Assembly (NCBI GenBank): GCA_902581285.1 | Contig: CACHNP010000001.1 | Coordinates: forward strand, 62,001 to 126,000 | Direction of reading: 5' to 3' | Source of the DNA: an uncultured Gammaproteobacteria bacterium | GTDB lineage: Bacteria > Pseudomonadota > Gammaproteobacteria > Coxiellales > Coxiellaceae | Length of the DNA stretch: 64,000 bases | In this document: in pieces, positions 27,047 to 35,913 of the stretch | How positions within the stretch are numbered: position 1 is the first letter of the stretch | Layout: each line of letters opens with the position of its first letter | Notes under the pieces: model-generated | What the model was told of the DNA's origin: nothing | The model's database searches: none | What the model saw: the letters and a program-made list of their open reading frames with translations, nothing else | Translations under genes and position numbers: made by a program

Positions 27047-28171
27047 TTATATATTGCGCTCAAATACACGGTAAGTTTTATAACGCTCTCCCCCATATTT
27101 TTTACATATCATCTGCATATGAGCATTTTCTTCGTGAATAAGTGACATGTCCATCTCAGTGAAACCCCGTTTTATGGCCCTATCGATGATCATGGAAATA
27201 AGGGCAGGACCAACTAAGCCAGTCTTCACACGCTCTGCAACACCGCATAACATAAATTTAAACCGTTTAGGTGGCTTTAACTTAAGCTTTGCAAACTGCT
27301 TCAACCCATCAAAAAATAAACGACCCGATTTTAAATCTTTAAAGTACTCATGATAATCCGGGATCCCACAGGCAAATCCCATCACACCCTGCTCATCCTC
27401 AGCCACAATAACCATATCAGTGTAAGCAATGGGCTGCATCTTACGTAAAAAATACATCGCTGTGTCTTCTGAAATAGGATAAAAATTGTTGGCATTGATT
27501 GCTTCATAGTCATTCAAAATCTGGCACAACATTTTGGCCTCGTTTTTTTTGTCTTTCAAATTAACCGATCTAAACCTGACCCCTTTCTTCTGTAAAGAGT
27601 CGGACAAACCAGTTAACACTTGATCTTTTAATGACAACAAATCGTGCTTGTACGCATGCAAGTCAACTTGCTTCTTGAGTCCATATTCTTCAATCAGATT
27701 TTTATAATAGGGAGGATTGTATGTTAACAATGCCGCTGGATGAGAATCGTAATTATCAATCAACAACGCTTGAGACTCGGTATACGAATAATTCATTGGC
27801 CCACGCAACACAGAAAAACCACGTTCTTTTATCCAAGACGATGCTTGATCCAGCAAAGCATTTGCAACTGACTGATCATCGATGCATTCAAACATACCAA
27901 AGAAACCAACATTATCACCATAGTACTGATTATGGAGCCTGTTTTCGATTGCAGCAATACGCCCCACCATCACGCCATCACGAAACGCAATAAAGTGCTC
28001 AACTTCACTGTGCTGATGAAACGGGTGTTTTCGCGTATTCATCAACTCAAAATCGTCCATCCTCAACTGAGGAACATAATTTGGGCTGTTTTTATATATT
28101 GTCGCAGCAAAATCGATAAAGCGTTTTTTATCTTTACGATTACGCACAGGCCTTATATTAATCATTTCCAT
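27047..28171 (-). CDS. GNAT-related N-acyltransferase, candidate ceramide synthase
   Basis: A 374-residue soluble protein with two GNAT-like halves. The N-terminal half shows FIAFRDGVMVGRIAAIENR and GFFGMFEC, and the C-terminal half ends with MDMSLIHEENAHMQMICKKYGGERYKTYRVFER, where the asparagine-rich helix is typical of GNAT domains. It resembles the YghO-type acyltransferase group; a GNAT-related protein has been reported as the bacterial ceramide synthase in Caulobacter (from memory, not checked). The start has AAGGTGG upstream. It follows the reductase gene by 21 bases. Operon position fits N-acylation of a long-chain base. Confidence 0.65.
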   Translation of the reverse strand: MEMINIRPVRNRKDKKRFIDFAATIYKNSPNYVPQLRMDDFELMNTRKHPFHQHSEVEHFIAFRDGVMVGRIAAIENRLHNQYYGDNVGFFGMFECIDDQSVANALLDQASSWIKERGFSVLRGPMNYSYTESQALLIDNYDSHPAALLTYNPPYYKNLIEEYGLKKQVDLHAYKHDLLSLKDQVLTGLSDSLQKKGVRFRSVNLKDKKNEAKMLCQILNDYEAINANNFYPISEDTAMYFLRKMQPIAYTDMVIVAEDEQGVMGFACGIPDYHEYFKDLKSGRLFFDGLKQFAKLKLKPPKRFKFMLCGVAERVKTGLVGPALISMIIDRAIKRGFTEMDMSLIHEENAHMQMICKKYGGERYKTYRVFERNI

Positions 28172-28192
28172 TCACCACCTTTCATTTTTAAA

Positions 28193-29008
28193 CTACGCGA
28201 CTCGCTTGGACTGAGTCTTGCGAATAATTCGATCAAAATAACGATAAAGAACAGGAGCCAAGCAGCTGTTCAACACATTCAACATCTTCATTTCAAAACC
28301 TGGCGCAACACTGAACTTCTTTTTCTTCACCCCTCGAAGAATGGCATCAGCAACGGATTCGGCTGACAGCACCTTCGCTCCACCGGATATATTTTTAGTT
28401 TCAATTGGCTTAGTTAAATTCTCAGAAACCAACTGAGGCGTGTCTGTGTCTGGCGGGTACACGATAGAAACACCAACTCCCTTCGGTTTCATTTCTGCCC
28501 GCAGCGCCTCCGCAAAACCCCGCAAGGCAAACTTAGATGAACCATATGATGTATAGCCGAAAATACCTGTAAATGCAGCTCCGGATGATATCAACACCAC
28601 TCTACCTGACTTAGCCGCTATCATAGAAGGTATAGCAGCCTTAACAGCGTACACTGTTCCAAAATAGTTAACTTGCATCGCACGTTCAAAATTATCGATT
28701 GACAACGATTCAAAATAACCAGGCTCAGCAATACCAGCAGAGGTCACCAACAGTGTTGGTGGGCCAAATGTTTCTATAGCAGACTCAACAGCAGGCATAA
28801 TGGAATCACTGACACTCACATCAGCGGAAAAACACTGCACCTTCAAACCAGTAGAGAAGCAAGCTTTCAGCTCCGTTTCAACCTGATTTAACTTAACAGG
28901 ATCACGAGCAATAAGAGAAAGAGAATACCCTTGCTCCGCCAACTTAAAAGCTAACGCTCTTCCGATACCACTAGAACCACCGGTTATGACCGCATGAGAA
29001 TCAGGCAT
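28193..29008 (-). CDS. 3-ketodihydrosphingosine reductase-like SDR
   Basis: Classical short-chain dehydrogenase: cofactor loop GGSSGIG (10-16), and catalytic Ser142, Tyr155 and Lys159 in the order S...YxxxK. The stretch YPPDTDTP (184-191) followed by ENLTKPIET is the signature of eukaryotic KDSR, where the human enzyme has the near-identical YPPDTDTP and ENRTKPLET. KDSR reduces the 3-keto group of the serine palmitoyltransferase product. The ATG overlaps the stop of the fusion gene by eight bases, so both are translationally coupled. Its 271 residues lack a clear N-terminal membrane anchor but have a hydrophobic C-terminal segment. Confidence 0.85.
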   Translation of the reverse strand: MPDSHAVITGGSSGIGRALAFKLAEQGYSLSLIARDPVKLNQVETELKACFSTGLKVQCFSADVSVSDSIMPAVESAIETFGPPTLLVTSAGIAEPGYFESLSIDNFERAMQVNYFGTVYAVKAAIPSMIAAKSGRVVLISSGAAFTGIFGYTSYGSSKFALRGFAEALRAEMKPKGVGVSIVYPPDTDTPQLVSENLTKPIETKNISGGAKVLSAESVADAILRGVKKKKFSVAPGFEMKMLNVLNSCLAPVLYRYFDRIIRKTQSKRVA

Positions 29009-32000
29009 GACTCTTTTCCTTTTGTATTAAAAAATCCTTTTTAAGGCTATCAAAATCAAATTTAACAGCCGCCATTTTAACCACTTCCACGACCCTATCT
29101 AACTGCTCAATCGTGTGTTCCGACGTGATAAATAAACGTATTCGCCCCTTACCAACCGGAACCGAAGGATACACCATAACACCAGCATCTACACCATTTT
29201 GCTGCAAGTAGGAGTAGATGGCGAGTGCGTTGTTTTCATCGCCAAAAACGACAGGAATGATCCACTTCAAGTCAGCCTCAACATTGAGAAATTGTGATAA
29301 TTTCTTAGCAAGATGCTGGCAATTTCGATGTAGTCGAGAGCGTCGCTCACAACCATCCTCGCTGGAGACCAACTCAATAACTTTAACCAAACCACCGGCA
29401 ACAGCAGGGTCCATAGCACAAGAAAAAACACGCGCTTTCGCAAAGTAATCGATATAATGTATGAGTTCTTTTTTAGCAAAAACACAGCCACCAACGCCGC
29501 CAAAGGATTTTGAAAACGTAAGAACATTAAAGTCAACTTGGTTTAACAGGCCTTTTTCCGCAGCAAAACCACGACCATCATCACCTGATAACAACATACT
29601 ATGCGCTTCATCCAATAAGGTGTATGCATTATATTTTTTTGCCAACGCAACCACGCCTTTAAGAGGGCTAAAATCACCATCAGCACTGTATATACTCTCC
29701 ACACAAACCATCACCCGCTTATCTGACGAACTTAAGATCTGAAGCTTTTGCTCAAGACTGTCTAAGTTATTATGCCTAAAAAAGTGCATTTTAGCGCCAG
29801 AGGCTTTAGCGCCTTCAACGATTGATGTATGACACAGCTCATCCATCACGATGTGGGTTGATGGCTTCATGATGGCCGACAATGTACCCACATTCACAGC
29901 GTAACCTGAGCTAAACAATGACACAGAGTGTGACTCCAGTCTAAAGAACTTCACCAAGGCATGCTCAAGATGCTGATGCACAGTCAACTGACCACCAATG
30001 ACCGGGCTACTATTAGCACCCAACCCATATTGATCCAGCGCATCTTTTGCAGCTTGAATCACCTCAGGATGACAACTGTAACCCAAATAATTGTACGACG
30101 ACATATTAATAACATCGTAAACACTGCCACCATGTGAACTGATTTTTACCTCAGGGCGCTGAGCTCCCTGCCGGTAAGTAGAGTAGGGCCAAAGATTATT
30201 TTCTTTCAGTTCTTCATACTGAGAAAACTGCTGTTCAGCTTCCACAATCTCCCTGGAATTCGTCATCAACTGTCGCATATAATTCTGAGCAAATTGACTT
30301 TTAGGCTGCCCCGCTATAGCGCCAATCTGACCTGATGCATTGTCGGTTTTTTCACCCGCCTCACTAACCAAGAATCGCAACAAAGCATCGATCGTTGGGT
30401 GATCAACCAAATCCACAGCGGTCACCGACTTACCAGTTAAACTCATCAAGTGATCACTCGCCTCAACCATCAACATGGAGTCTAACCCCAAGTCAATAAA
30501 AGCACTATCACCAGAAATGGAATCGACACTCAGCCCCAATTTAGATGACAGCCACTTTTTGAGGTCAATTCGAAGTTGATCCTCATCGAGTGTTTTAGCC
30601 ACGACCGAGTCTGCCACATCATCTTTCGTTTCCGAGACAGAACCCCAGGAAAAAAACACGTCCAACTCACCGTTTGAAAAGACGTCTTTCATCCTGCGGC
30701 GCTGAACTTTTCCACTCGTTGTTTTCAAAACACGACCCGGTTTTAACAAACAAATCGTTGAAACTGTCAGCTCATTCTCTTTATTAACGGCTTTCAATAA
30801 CGCTTTTATTGTTTCCTCATGATCCATTCTAAGAGCGGTTCTATTCAATTCAGCTAACACCACCAATTTGGTTTGCTTGCCGTCTTTGTAACCGAAAGCA
30901 CAGACTGCATCTTTTCGAATTGCTGTACTTGCATCCTGAACCGTTCTCTCAATATCCTGTGGCGCATAATTTCGACCGCGAATGATAATTAAATCTTTCA
31001 GTCGCGAAGTGATGTATAATTGCCGGTCTAACACAAAACCCAAATCACCTGTTCTTAAATAAGGACCATCTCCTGCCGACGTCCTTGCTTGAAAAACCTC
31101 CACACTCAACACATTTTTACCCCAATAGCCCTGAGCAATGCTTTTGCCTTTGGACCAAATTTCTCCAACACGCCCATCAGCCAGCACGTCTTTCGTTTCT
31201 GGATCCACTATTACCAATTCGTGACCATCAACAATTTCTCCGCACGCAACATACTCTCGCGTTTTGCCCGACTCATTGCTTTCTAACACAACGCCTTTAT
31301 CAGCCAATTCGCTTACATCAACCGAATTCACTCGAAACAAATCACCGTAACCGCCACCCGTACACATCAACGTGTGTTCTGCCATACCATAAACCGGAAA
31401 AAAAGCCGCTCGATTAAAACCATAGGGCTCAAATGTATCCGCAAATCTTCTCATTGTCTTTGCACTAACAGGCTCCGCTCCACTAAAAGCGACTGTCCAG
31501 TTACTTAAATCAACACCCTGCATCTTCTCGGGCGAGAAGCGATCGCAACAATAGTCGTATGCAAAGTTAGGCGCACCACTACCAAAAGCCTTCGTTTTTG
31601 AAATAGTCTGGAGCCAAAATAAAGGCTTTTGAATAAATAACCCGGGCGCAAACAACGTCGTTGTTCCGCCGCAATAAATTGTTTGAAGAATAACGCCAAT
31701 AAGACCCATATCATGGTACTGTGGCAACCATGAAACCCCTCGTGTGTATATCTCTGTTCTAAAAAGTCGCCCAATCTGCTTTGAATTATCCATCAAGTTT
31801 GCATGAGTCACAACAACCCCTTTTGGGTCACCTGTTGAACCTGACGTATACTGAATAAATGCAACACTATCTGAGTCAATTAACGGAATCGCGGGCTCAA
31901 CTGCATAAGTCAAATCAGCCGTTTCGTAATACGATAAATCCAATACACGATAACCCGACTTCACGTTGGCATCGAGTTTACCTGTAGCACTCATGACATC

Positions 32001-32366
32001 AGAAACAACGGTATCACATAAGATCATTTTCGGATCTGAGTCCCGCGTGATTTTCTCTAGTCGATCCAAGTTCTGAATCAATCGACTTTTCATCGGCGGG
32101 TATGCTGGCACCGCAATCACACCGGCATAGAGACAACCCAGAAAGCTGGAAATAAACTCCAAGCCAGGTGCATATAATAACAATACCCTGTCACCAGACA
32201 ACACACCCTTCTGTAATAAGAAATTTGCAACCGACAGCGCCTTCTGATGAAGCATTTGATATGACAACGTCGTCATTCCACCACTATCGTTTTCGAGATA
32301 CTCAAAAACCAGTTTGCACGGTTGCTTTAACACATAATGCTGTACACGATCCAATAAAGTATCCAA
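29001..32366 (-). CDS. FAAL-ACP-alpha-oxoamine synthase (serine palmitoyltransferase-like) fusion
   Basis: Three domains in 1121 residues. The FAAL domain has TSGSTGDPKG, WLPQYHDMGLIG, YGMAEHT, LRTGDLGFV, RGRNYAPQD and KTTSGKVQRR. An ACP follows with GLDSM, phosphopantetheine Ser630. The C-terminal 390 residues are a PLP alpha-oxoamine synthase with SSYNYLG, FSSGYAVNVG, DEAHS and LTFSKSFGGVGG carrying Lys953, closest in feel to serine palmitoyltransferase. The enzyme would adenylate a fatty acid, load it on its own ACP and condense it with an amino acid. The TTG at 32366 is chosen because GAGGAG lies six bases upstream, after the stop of the previous gene. A CqsA- or PigH-like role is the main alternative, but the KDSR-like neighbour argues for sphingolipid. 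Confidence 0.88.
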   Translation of the reverse strand: MDTLLDRVQHYVLKQPCKLVFEYLENDSGGMTTLSYQMLHQKALSVANFLLQKGVLSGDRVLLLYAPGLEFISSFLGCLYAGVIAVPAYPPMKSRLIQNLDRLEKITRDSDPKMILCDTVVSDVMSATGKLDANVKSGYRVLDLSYYETADLTYAVEPAIPLIDSDSVAFIQYTSGSTGDPKGVVVTHANLMDNSKQIGRLFRTEIYTRGVSWLPQYHDMGLIGVILQTIYCGGTTTLFAPGLFIQKPLFWLQTISKTKAFGSGAPNFAYDYCCDRFSPEKMQGVDLSNWTVAFSGAEPVSAKTMRRFADTFEPYGFNRAAFFPVYGMAEHTLMCTGGGYGDLFRVNSVDVSELADKGVVLESNESGKTREYVACGEIVDGHELVIVDPETKDVLADGRVGEIWSKGKSIAQGYWGKNVLSVEVFQARTSAGDGPYLRTGDLGFVLDRQLYITSRLKDLIIIRGRNYAPQDIERTVQDASTAIRKDAVCAFGYKDGKQTKLVVLAELNRTALRMDHEETIKALLKAVNKENELTVSTICLLKPGRVLKTTSGKVQRRRMKDVFSNGELDVFFSWGSVSETKDDVADSVVAKTLDEDQLRIDLKKWLSSKLGLSVDSISGDSAFIDLGLDSMLMVEASDHLMSLTGKSVTAVDLVDHPTIDALLRFLVSEAGEKTDNASGQIGAIAGQPKSQFAQNYMRQLMTNSREIVEAEQQFSQYEELKENNLWPYSTYRQGAQRPEVKISSHGGSVYDVINMSSYNYLGYSCHPEVIQAAKDALDQYGLGANSSPVIGGQLTVHQHLEHALVKFFRLESHSVSLFSSGYAVNVGTLSAIMKPSTHIVMDELCHTSIVEGAKASGAKMHFFRHNNLDSLEQKLQILSSSDKRVMVCVESIYSADGDFSPLKGVVALAKKYNAYTLLDEAHSMLLSGDDGRGFAAEKGLLNQVDFNVLTFSKSFGGVGGCVFAKKELIHYIDYFAKARVFSCAMDPAVAGGLVKVIELVSSEDGCERRSRLHRNCQHLAKKLSQFLNVEADLKWIIPVVFGDENNALAIYSYLQQNGVDAGVMVYPSVPVGKGRIRLFITSEHTIEQLDRVVEVVKMAAVKFDFDSLKKDFLIQKEKSHA

Positions 32367-32385
32367 TCCCGTCTCCTCTGATAAA

Positions 32386-34554
32386 CTAAACAATAACTTC
32401 CGACTCTTGCGTTTGACTCGAATCAGAATTAAACAAAGAGTCAATAAGCAAATGACACAAGTAATTTAATGACAGCCCGTTCTCAACGGTTTTATCTTGC
32501 TCTTCAAGCAGAACATCATATAAATTGACCTCCGCCGATGCAGGAAAAAATCCTTGTATCTGATTAACAAAATTAACCAGGCCTAACGAATCCATACCCA
32601 AATCAAATAAATTCTTCTGCGGGTCAATAGCCTGACGAGGCAGATTTAAAAACACTGCCAATTGTTGACTCATCATTTGTAGCAAATAACGTCGCTGATA
32701 CCCCAAGTCCGAAAGAGTCATCAAAGTAATGTAAAAGGATTCCATTTCGATCGACTCTTCTTGTGCGTTTTGCTTGGACTCACTCGTTTCCGTCCCATTA
32801 TCTCGAGACCAGACAGTCACACCTGTGATATCACCCTGAAGAAAAGTCGCTTTAGTCTTACGACGCTGAATTTTCCCACTCGTGGTTTTAAATGCCGCTC
32901 CTGGCTTGGTTAAAACGATACGTGAAATCTCCAGGCGATCCTGCTGACTCACCGCTTGAATAATAGCTTGCAGCACTTCATCATGAGGCTTGCGCACCCA
33001 GCTTCGCTCCAACTCACACACGACAACACATTTTTCAACGCCGTCAATATCACAAGAAAATGCTGCTGCAGAACCAGTTCGCAGCGCTTCATGCGAGCAC
33101 TCAACGGTTTTCTCAATATCTTGTGGCGCATAATTACAACCGCGAATAATAATTAAGTCCTTTAATCGCCCGGTGATATAAAGATTCCCTTTCAGTAAAT
33201 ACCCCATATCCCCCGTTCTTAGAAAAGGCCCATCGCCTTGCACTGTGCGTGCATGAAAAACTGCTTCAGTAAGAGCCTCATTGCCCCAATACCCTTGCGC
33301 CACACTGGCTCCGTGAGACCAAACCTCTCCCACTTTACCTTCACTCAACTCTTCGCACGTAGCTGGATCCACTATGGCAATTTTATGCTCTACCAATTTT
33401 TTCCCACAAGAAACAAATTCTTTTGCAGCATCAGCCTGAATATCGATAAGCTCAATTTCATTTTTTTCAATCAACTTATCTCTATTTAAAACCAAGGTTT
33501 CATATAACTCATCAACCGGTCCAGCAGAACAAATCAATGTGTGCTCAGCCATACCAAAAACTGGGTAAAAAGCGCGCTCTTTGTAACCATAACGAGAAAA
33601 TGTATCAGAAAATCGTTTAACAGAGGCATTCTGAATTGGCTCGGCGCCACAATACGCCACTCGCCAATGACTGAGATCAAGATCGAGGGTATCGCCTGAT
33701 GCGAGCCGATCGCAACAGTACTCAAACGCAAAATTTGGTGCACCACTGATAGTTGCTTTCGTCTTGGATATACATTCCAGCCACGCTAGTGGCTTACGAA
33801 CAAATTGCGCTGGCGGAAACAAGTGCATCAACCAGCCACCATATAACGGTTGCATAATCGAGCCGATCAACCCCATATCATGGTATTGCGGCAACCATGA
33901 AACACCAATTGTGGACTCGTCATAAGCAAATGCTCGACGCAAATGATTTGAATTATCAATCAAGTTTGCATGCGTCACCATAACACCTTTAGGGTCACCT
34001 GTTGAACCTGATGTATACTGAAGAAAAGCGACATCAGATTCAGTCACGTTAACACAATTCACCTCGATATCCGTTGTTGACCACTCATCAGTTGAGTGAA
34101 ATGGTAAAGAAAGCATGGACTGACCACTTCCGCAATCATCCAAATCAACACGCTGCGAATCTGATTTTAACCGAGTCAGTTGCTCACTCACTTTTGTGTC
34201 GCACAAAACCAATTTGGGCGTGCAATTCTCAACCATTTTATCCAGTCGTGCCACATTCTGCTGTTTTCGACTACTCACTGGCGGATACGCCGGCACTGCA
34301 ATAACCCCCAACCTCAAGCAAGCAAAAAATGCATGCACGAACTCTAAACCTGGCGTGTATAATAACAACACCCTGTCTCCCTTCGTAACGTGATGACTAA
34401 GGTGACTAGCGACAGAATTAACTCGTCGATAAAATTGCAAAAACGTCTGTTGTTCAGGAGCTGAGTCCAAATCCTGATAAAAAGAAAACACCTGCTTATT
34501 CGGCGAACGCTCAGCCCAGTAGTTCACAACCTCATTAAACGTATTAAAATTCAT
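32386..34554 (-). CDS. Fatty acyl-AMP ligase with C-terminal ACP
   Basis: Stand-alone FAAL-ACP of 722 residues. Adenylation motifs are TSGSTGDPKG, WLPQYHDMGLIG, FGMAEHT, LRTGDMGYL, RGCNYAPQD and KTTSGKIQRRK. The ACP has GMDSLGL with phosphopantetheine Ser656. It is closely similar to the N-terminal part of the next gene. The ATG at 34554 fits the FAAL N-terminus; two upstream starts would add up to 12 hydrophobic residues. First gene of the operon. It may load a second acyl chain, for instance for the N-acyltransferase, or hand its chain to the synthase fusion. A TTGACA at 34680-34685 (minus) upstream lacks a good -10 partner. Confidence 0.9.
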   Translation of the reverse strand: MNFNTFNEVVNYWAERSPNKQVFSFYQDLDSAPEQQTFLQFYRRVNSVASHLSHHVTKGDRVLLLYTPGLEFVHAFFACLRLGVIAVPAYPPVSSRKQQNVARLDKMVENCTPKLVLCDTKVSEQLTRLKSDSQRVDLDDCGSGQSMLSLPFHSTDEWSTTDIEVNCVNVTESDVAFLQYTSGSTGDPKGVMVTHANLIDNSNHLRRAFAYDESTIGVSWLPQYHDMGLIGSIMQPLYGGWLMHLFPPAQFVRKPLAWLECISKTKATISGAPNFAFEYCCDRLASGDTLDLDLSHWRVAYCGAEPIQNASVKRFSDTFSRYGYKERAFYPVFGMAEHTLICSAGPVDELYETLVLNRDKLIEKNEIELIDIQADAAKEFVSCGKKLVEHKIAIVDPATCEELSEGKVGEVWSHGASVAQGYWGNEALTEAVFHARTVQGDGPFLRTGDMGYLLKGNLYITGRLKDLIIIRGCNYAPQDIEKTVECSHEALRTGSAAAFSCDIDGVEKCVVVCELERSWVRKPHDEVLQAIIQAVSQQDRLEISRIVLTKPGAAFKTTSGKIQRRKTKATFLQGDITGVTVWSRDNGTETSESKQNAQEESIEMESFYITLMTLSDLGYQRRYLLQMMSQQLAVFLNLPRQAIDPQKNLFDLGMDSLGLVNFVNQIQGFFPASAEVNLYDVLLEEQDKTVENGLSLNYLCHLLIDSLFNSDSSQTQESEVIV

Positions 34555-34847
34555 ATTCACACCCATTAAAAAACCAATAAAAAAAACCAACAGTGCGTCA
34601 CCATTCGCACTTCTTGTAGCCCCACGAACCGGTCGACAGCGGGAGTGGCCAGCAAAAAAGTTGTTTTAAAAAAAACAGTTGTCAACTTTTAAGCCATAGA
34701 CTCTTTTTGTAACAATGCAATATAACAAACGTTAAGTGAAAATAAAAATCAAATTCACATAAACTGATCAAAAAACACACTCAAACAACCTAAGATACTG
34801 TTTTTTCAAAGAGATGAAGAAATCAGACATTACCACATCGACCAATT

Positions 34848-35903
34848 TTAGCACTCAGTCATTGCTGTAAAGTACGCATTGACCATGCCTTCTGTCACAC
34901 CCCCAATAGAATCCGGCTTCCAAACAGGTGCATTATCTTTGTCCACGATTAAAGCTCGTGTTCCCTCAAAGAAATCATGCCCTTGTAAAAAATGCCGAGC
35001 TAACATGGCATCCTGCTGCATCACGTCATCTAAAGACATCCCCAATACCCGATTGAGCTGATGATAAGCAATACTTAAGCTAATAGGGGAGCGCTGCAAC
35101 AACTCTTCTCGCAAACTCATCGCCCAATCCGACCCTTCAAACTCAAGCGCGTCAAAAATAGCGCTCAGCGATTCCAAACTAAAACAACGACTAATGACAG
35201 GAAGGTATTCTTGAATACCACCTTCACTCTCTTGTGACAACTCATGCGAGCATAATAGGTTTGACACAGCGTCAATGGAACCATCAGACCACTCCATGTT
35301 AACCAAATCATCTTCCAGTGATGCCAAACGATCAGACGCAACAACTACGTCTACCAAACCCAGCTGTTTAGCCGTTACCGCATCTATGGAACGACCCGAC
35401 AACGCCAAATAATAGCCAACATAATCTGGGCACTTTGCTAAATAAAAACTCACGCCAACGTCTGGAAAAAAGCCGATCTTCGTTTCTGGCATTGACCACA
35501 CCATGTTTGGCGTCGCTACACGATGAGAACCATGAATCGAAACACCTACACCACCCCCCATAGTAATGCCATCACACAATGCAATATAAGGTTTTTTAAA
35601 GTGATACAAAAATTGATTAAAGCGATACTCCAAATGAAAGAATGGATGTGGCTGGGTAGAAACATCGACTCTCTCTTGGTAAATGTTACGAATATCACCA
35701 CCAGCGCAAAAAGCCCTAGCTGAGCTGCTTTTAATCACAACCGCTTTCAAAACAGGATCAGACTGCCATGCAGTCATTTTTTCTAACAACCGCTCCAACA
35801 TTGAAAAGGTTAAGGCATTTAATGCTTTGGAACGATTTAATGTAACCACACCAAGCTTTCCAAACTCCCCTTCTCGTTCATCAAACAATATATCTTGATT
35901 CAA
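34848..35903 (-). CDS. 3-hydroxyisobutyryl-CoA hydrolase / enoyl-CoA hydratase family
   Basis: Crotonase-fold enzyme of 351 residues. It has the oxyanion loop FCAGGDI, then DGITMGGGVGVSIHG and MPETKIGFFPDVG, the pattern of 3-hydroxyisobutyryl-CoA hydrolase rather than ordinary enoyl-CoA hydratase. That enzyme acts in valine breakdown. It starts ten bases after the yejF stop on the same strand and may be cotranscribed with it. No other valine-degradation gene is nearby. Confidence 0.88.
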   Translation of the reverse strand: MNQDILFDEREGEFGKLGVVTLNRSKALNALTFSMLERLLEKMTAWQSDPVLKAVVIKSSSARAFCAGGDIRNIYQERVDVSTQPHPFFHLEYRFNQFLYHFKKPYIALCDGITMGGGVGVSIHGSHRVATPNMVWSMPETKIGFFPDVGVSFYLAKCPDYVGYYLALSGRSIDAVTAKQLGLVDVVVASDRLASLEDDLVNMEWSDGSIDAVSNLLCSHELSQESEGGIQEYLPVISRCFSLESLSAIFDALEFEGSDWAMSLREELLQRSPISLSIAYHQLNRVLGMSLDDVMQQDAMLARHFLQGHDFFEGTRALIVDKDNAPVWKPDSIGGVTEGMVNAYFTAMTEC

Positions 35904-35913
35904 AAAAATCCCC

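Noticed and set aside
29001-32366. Reading the FAAL fusion as a non-ribosomal peptide synthetase
   Set aside because: There is no condensation domain; the adenylation motifs are FAAL-type and the last domain is a PLP oxoamine synthase.
34657-34685. Promoter for the sphingolipid-type operon
   Set aside because: A consensus TTGACA is present on the minus strand, but no acceptable -10 box lies 16-18 bases downstream.
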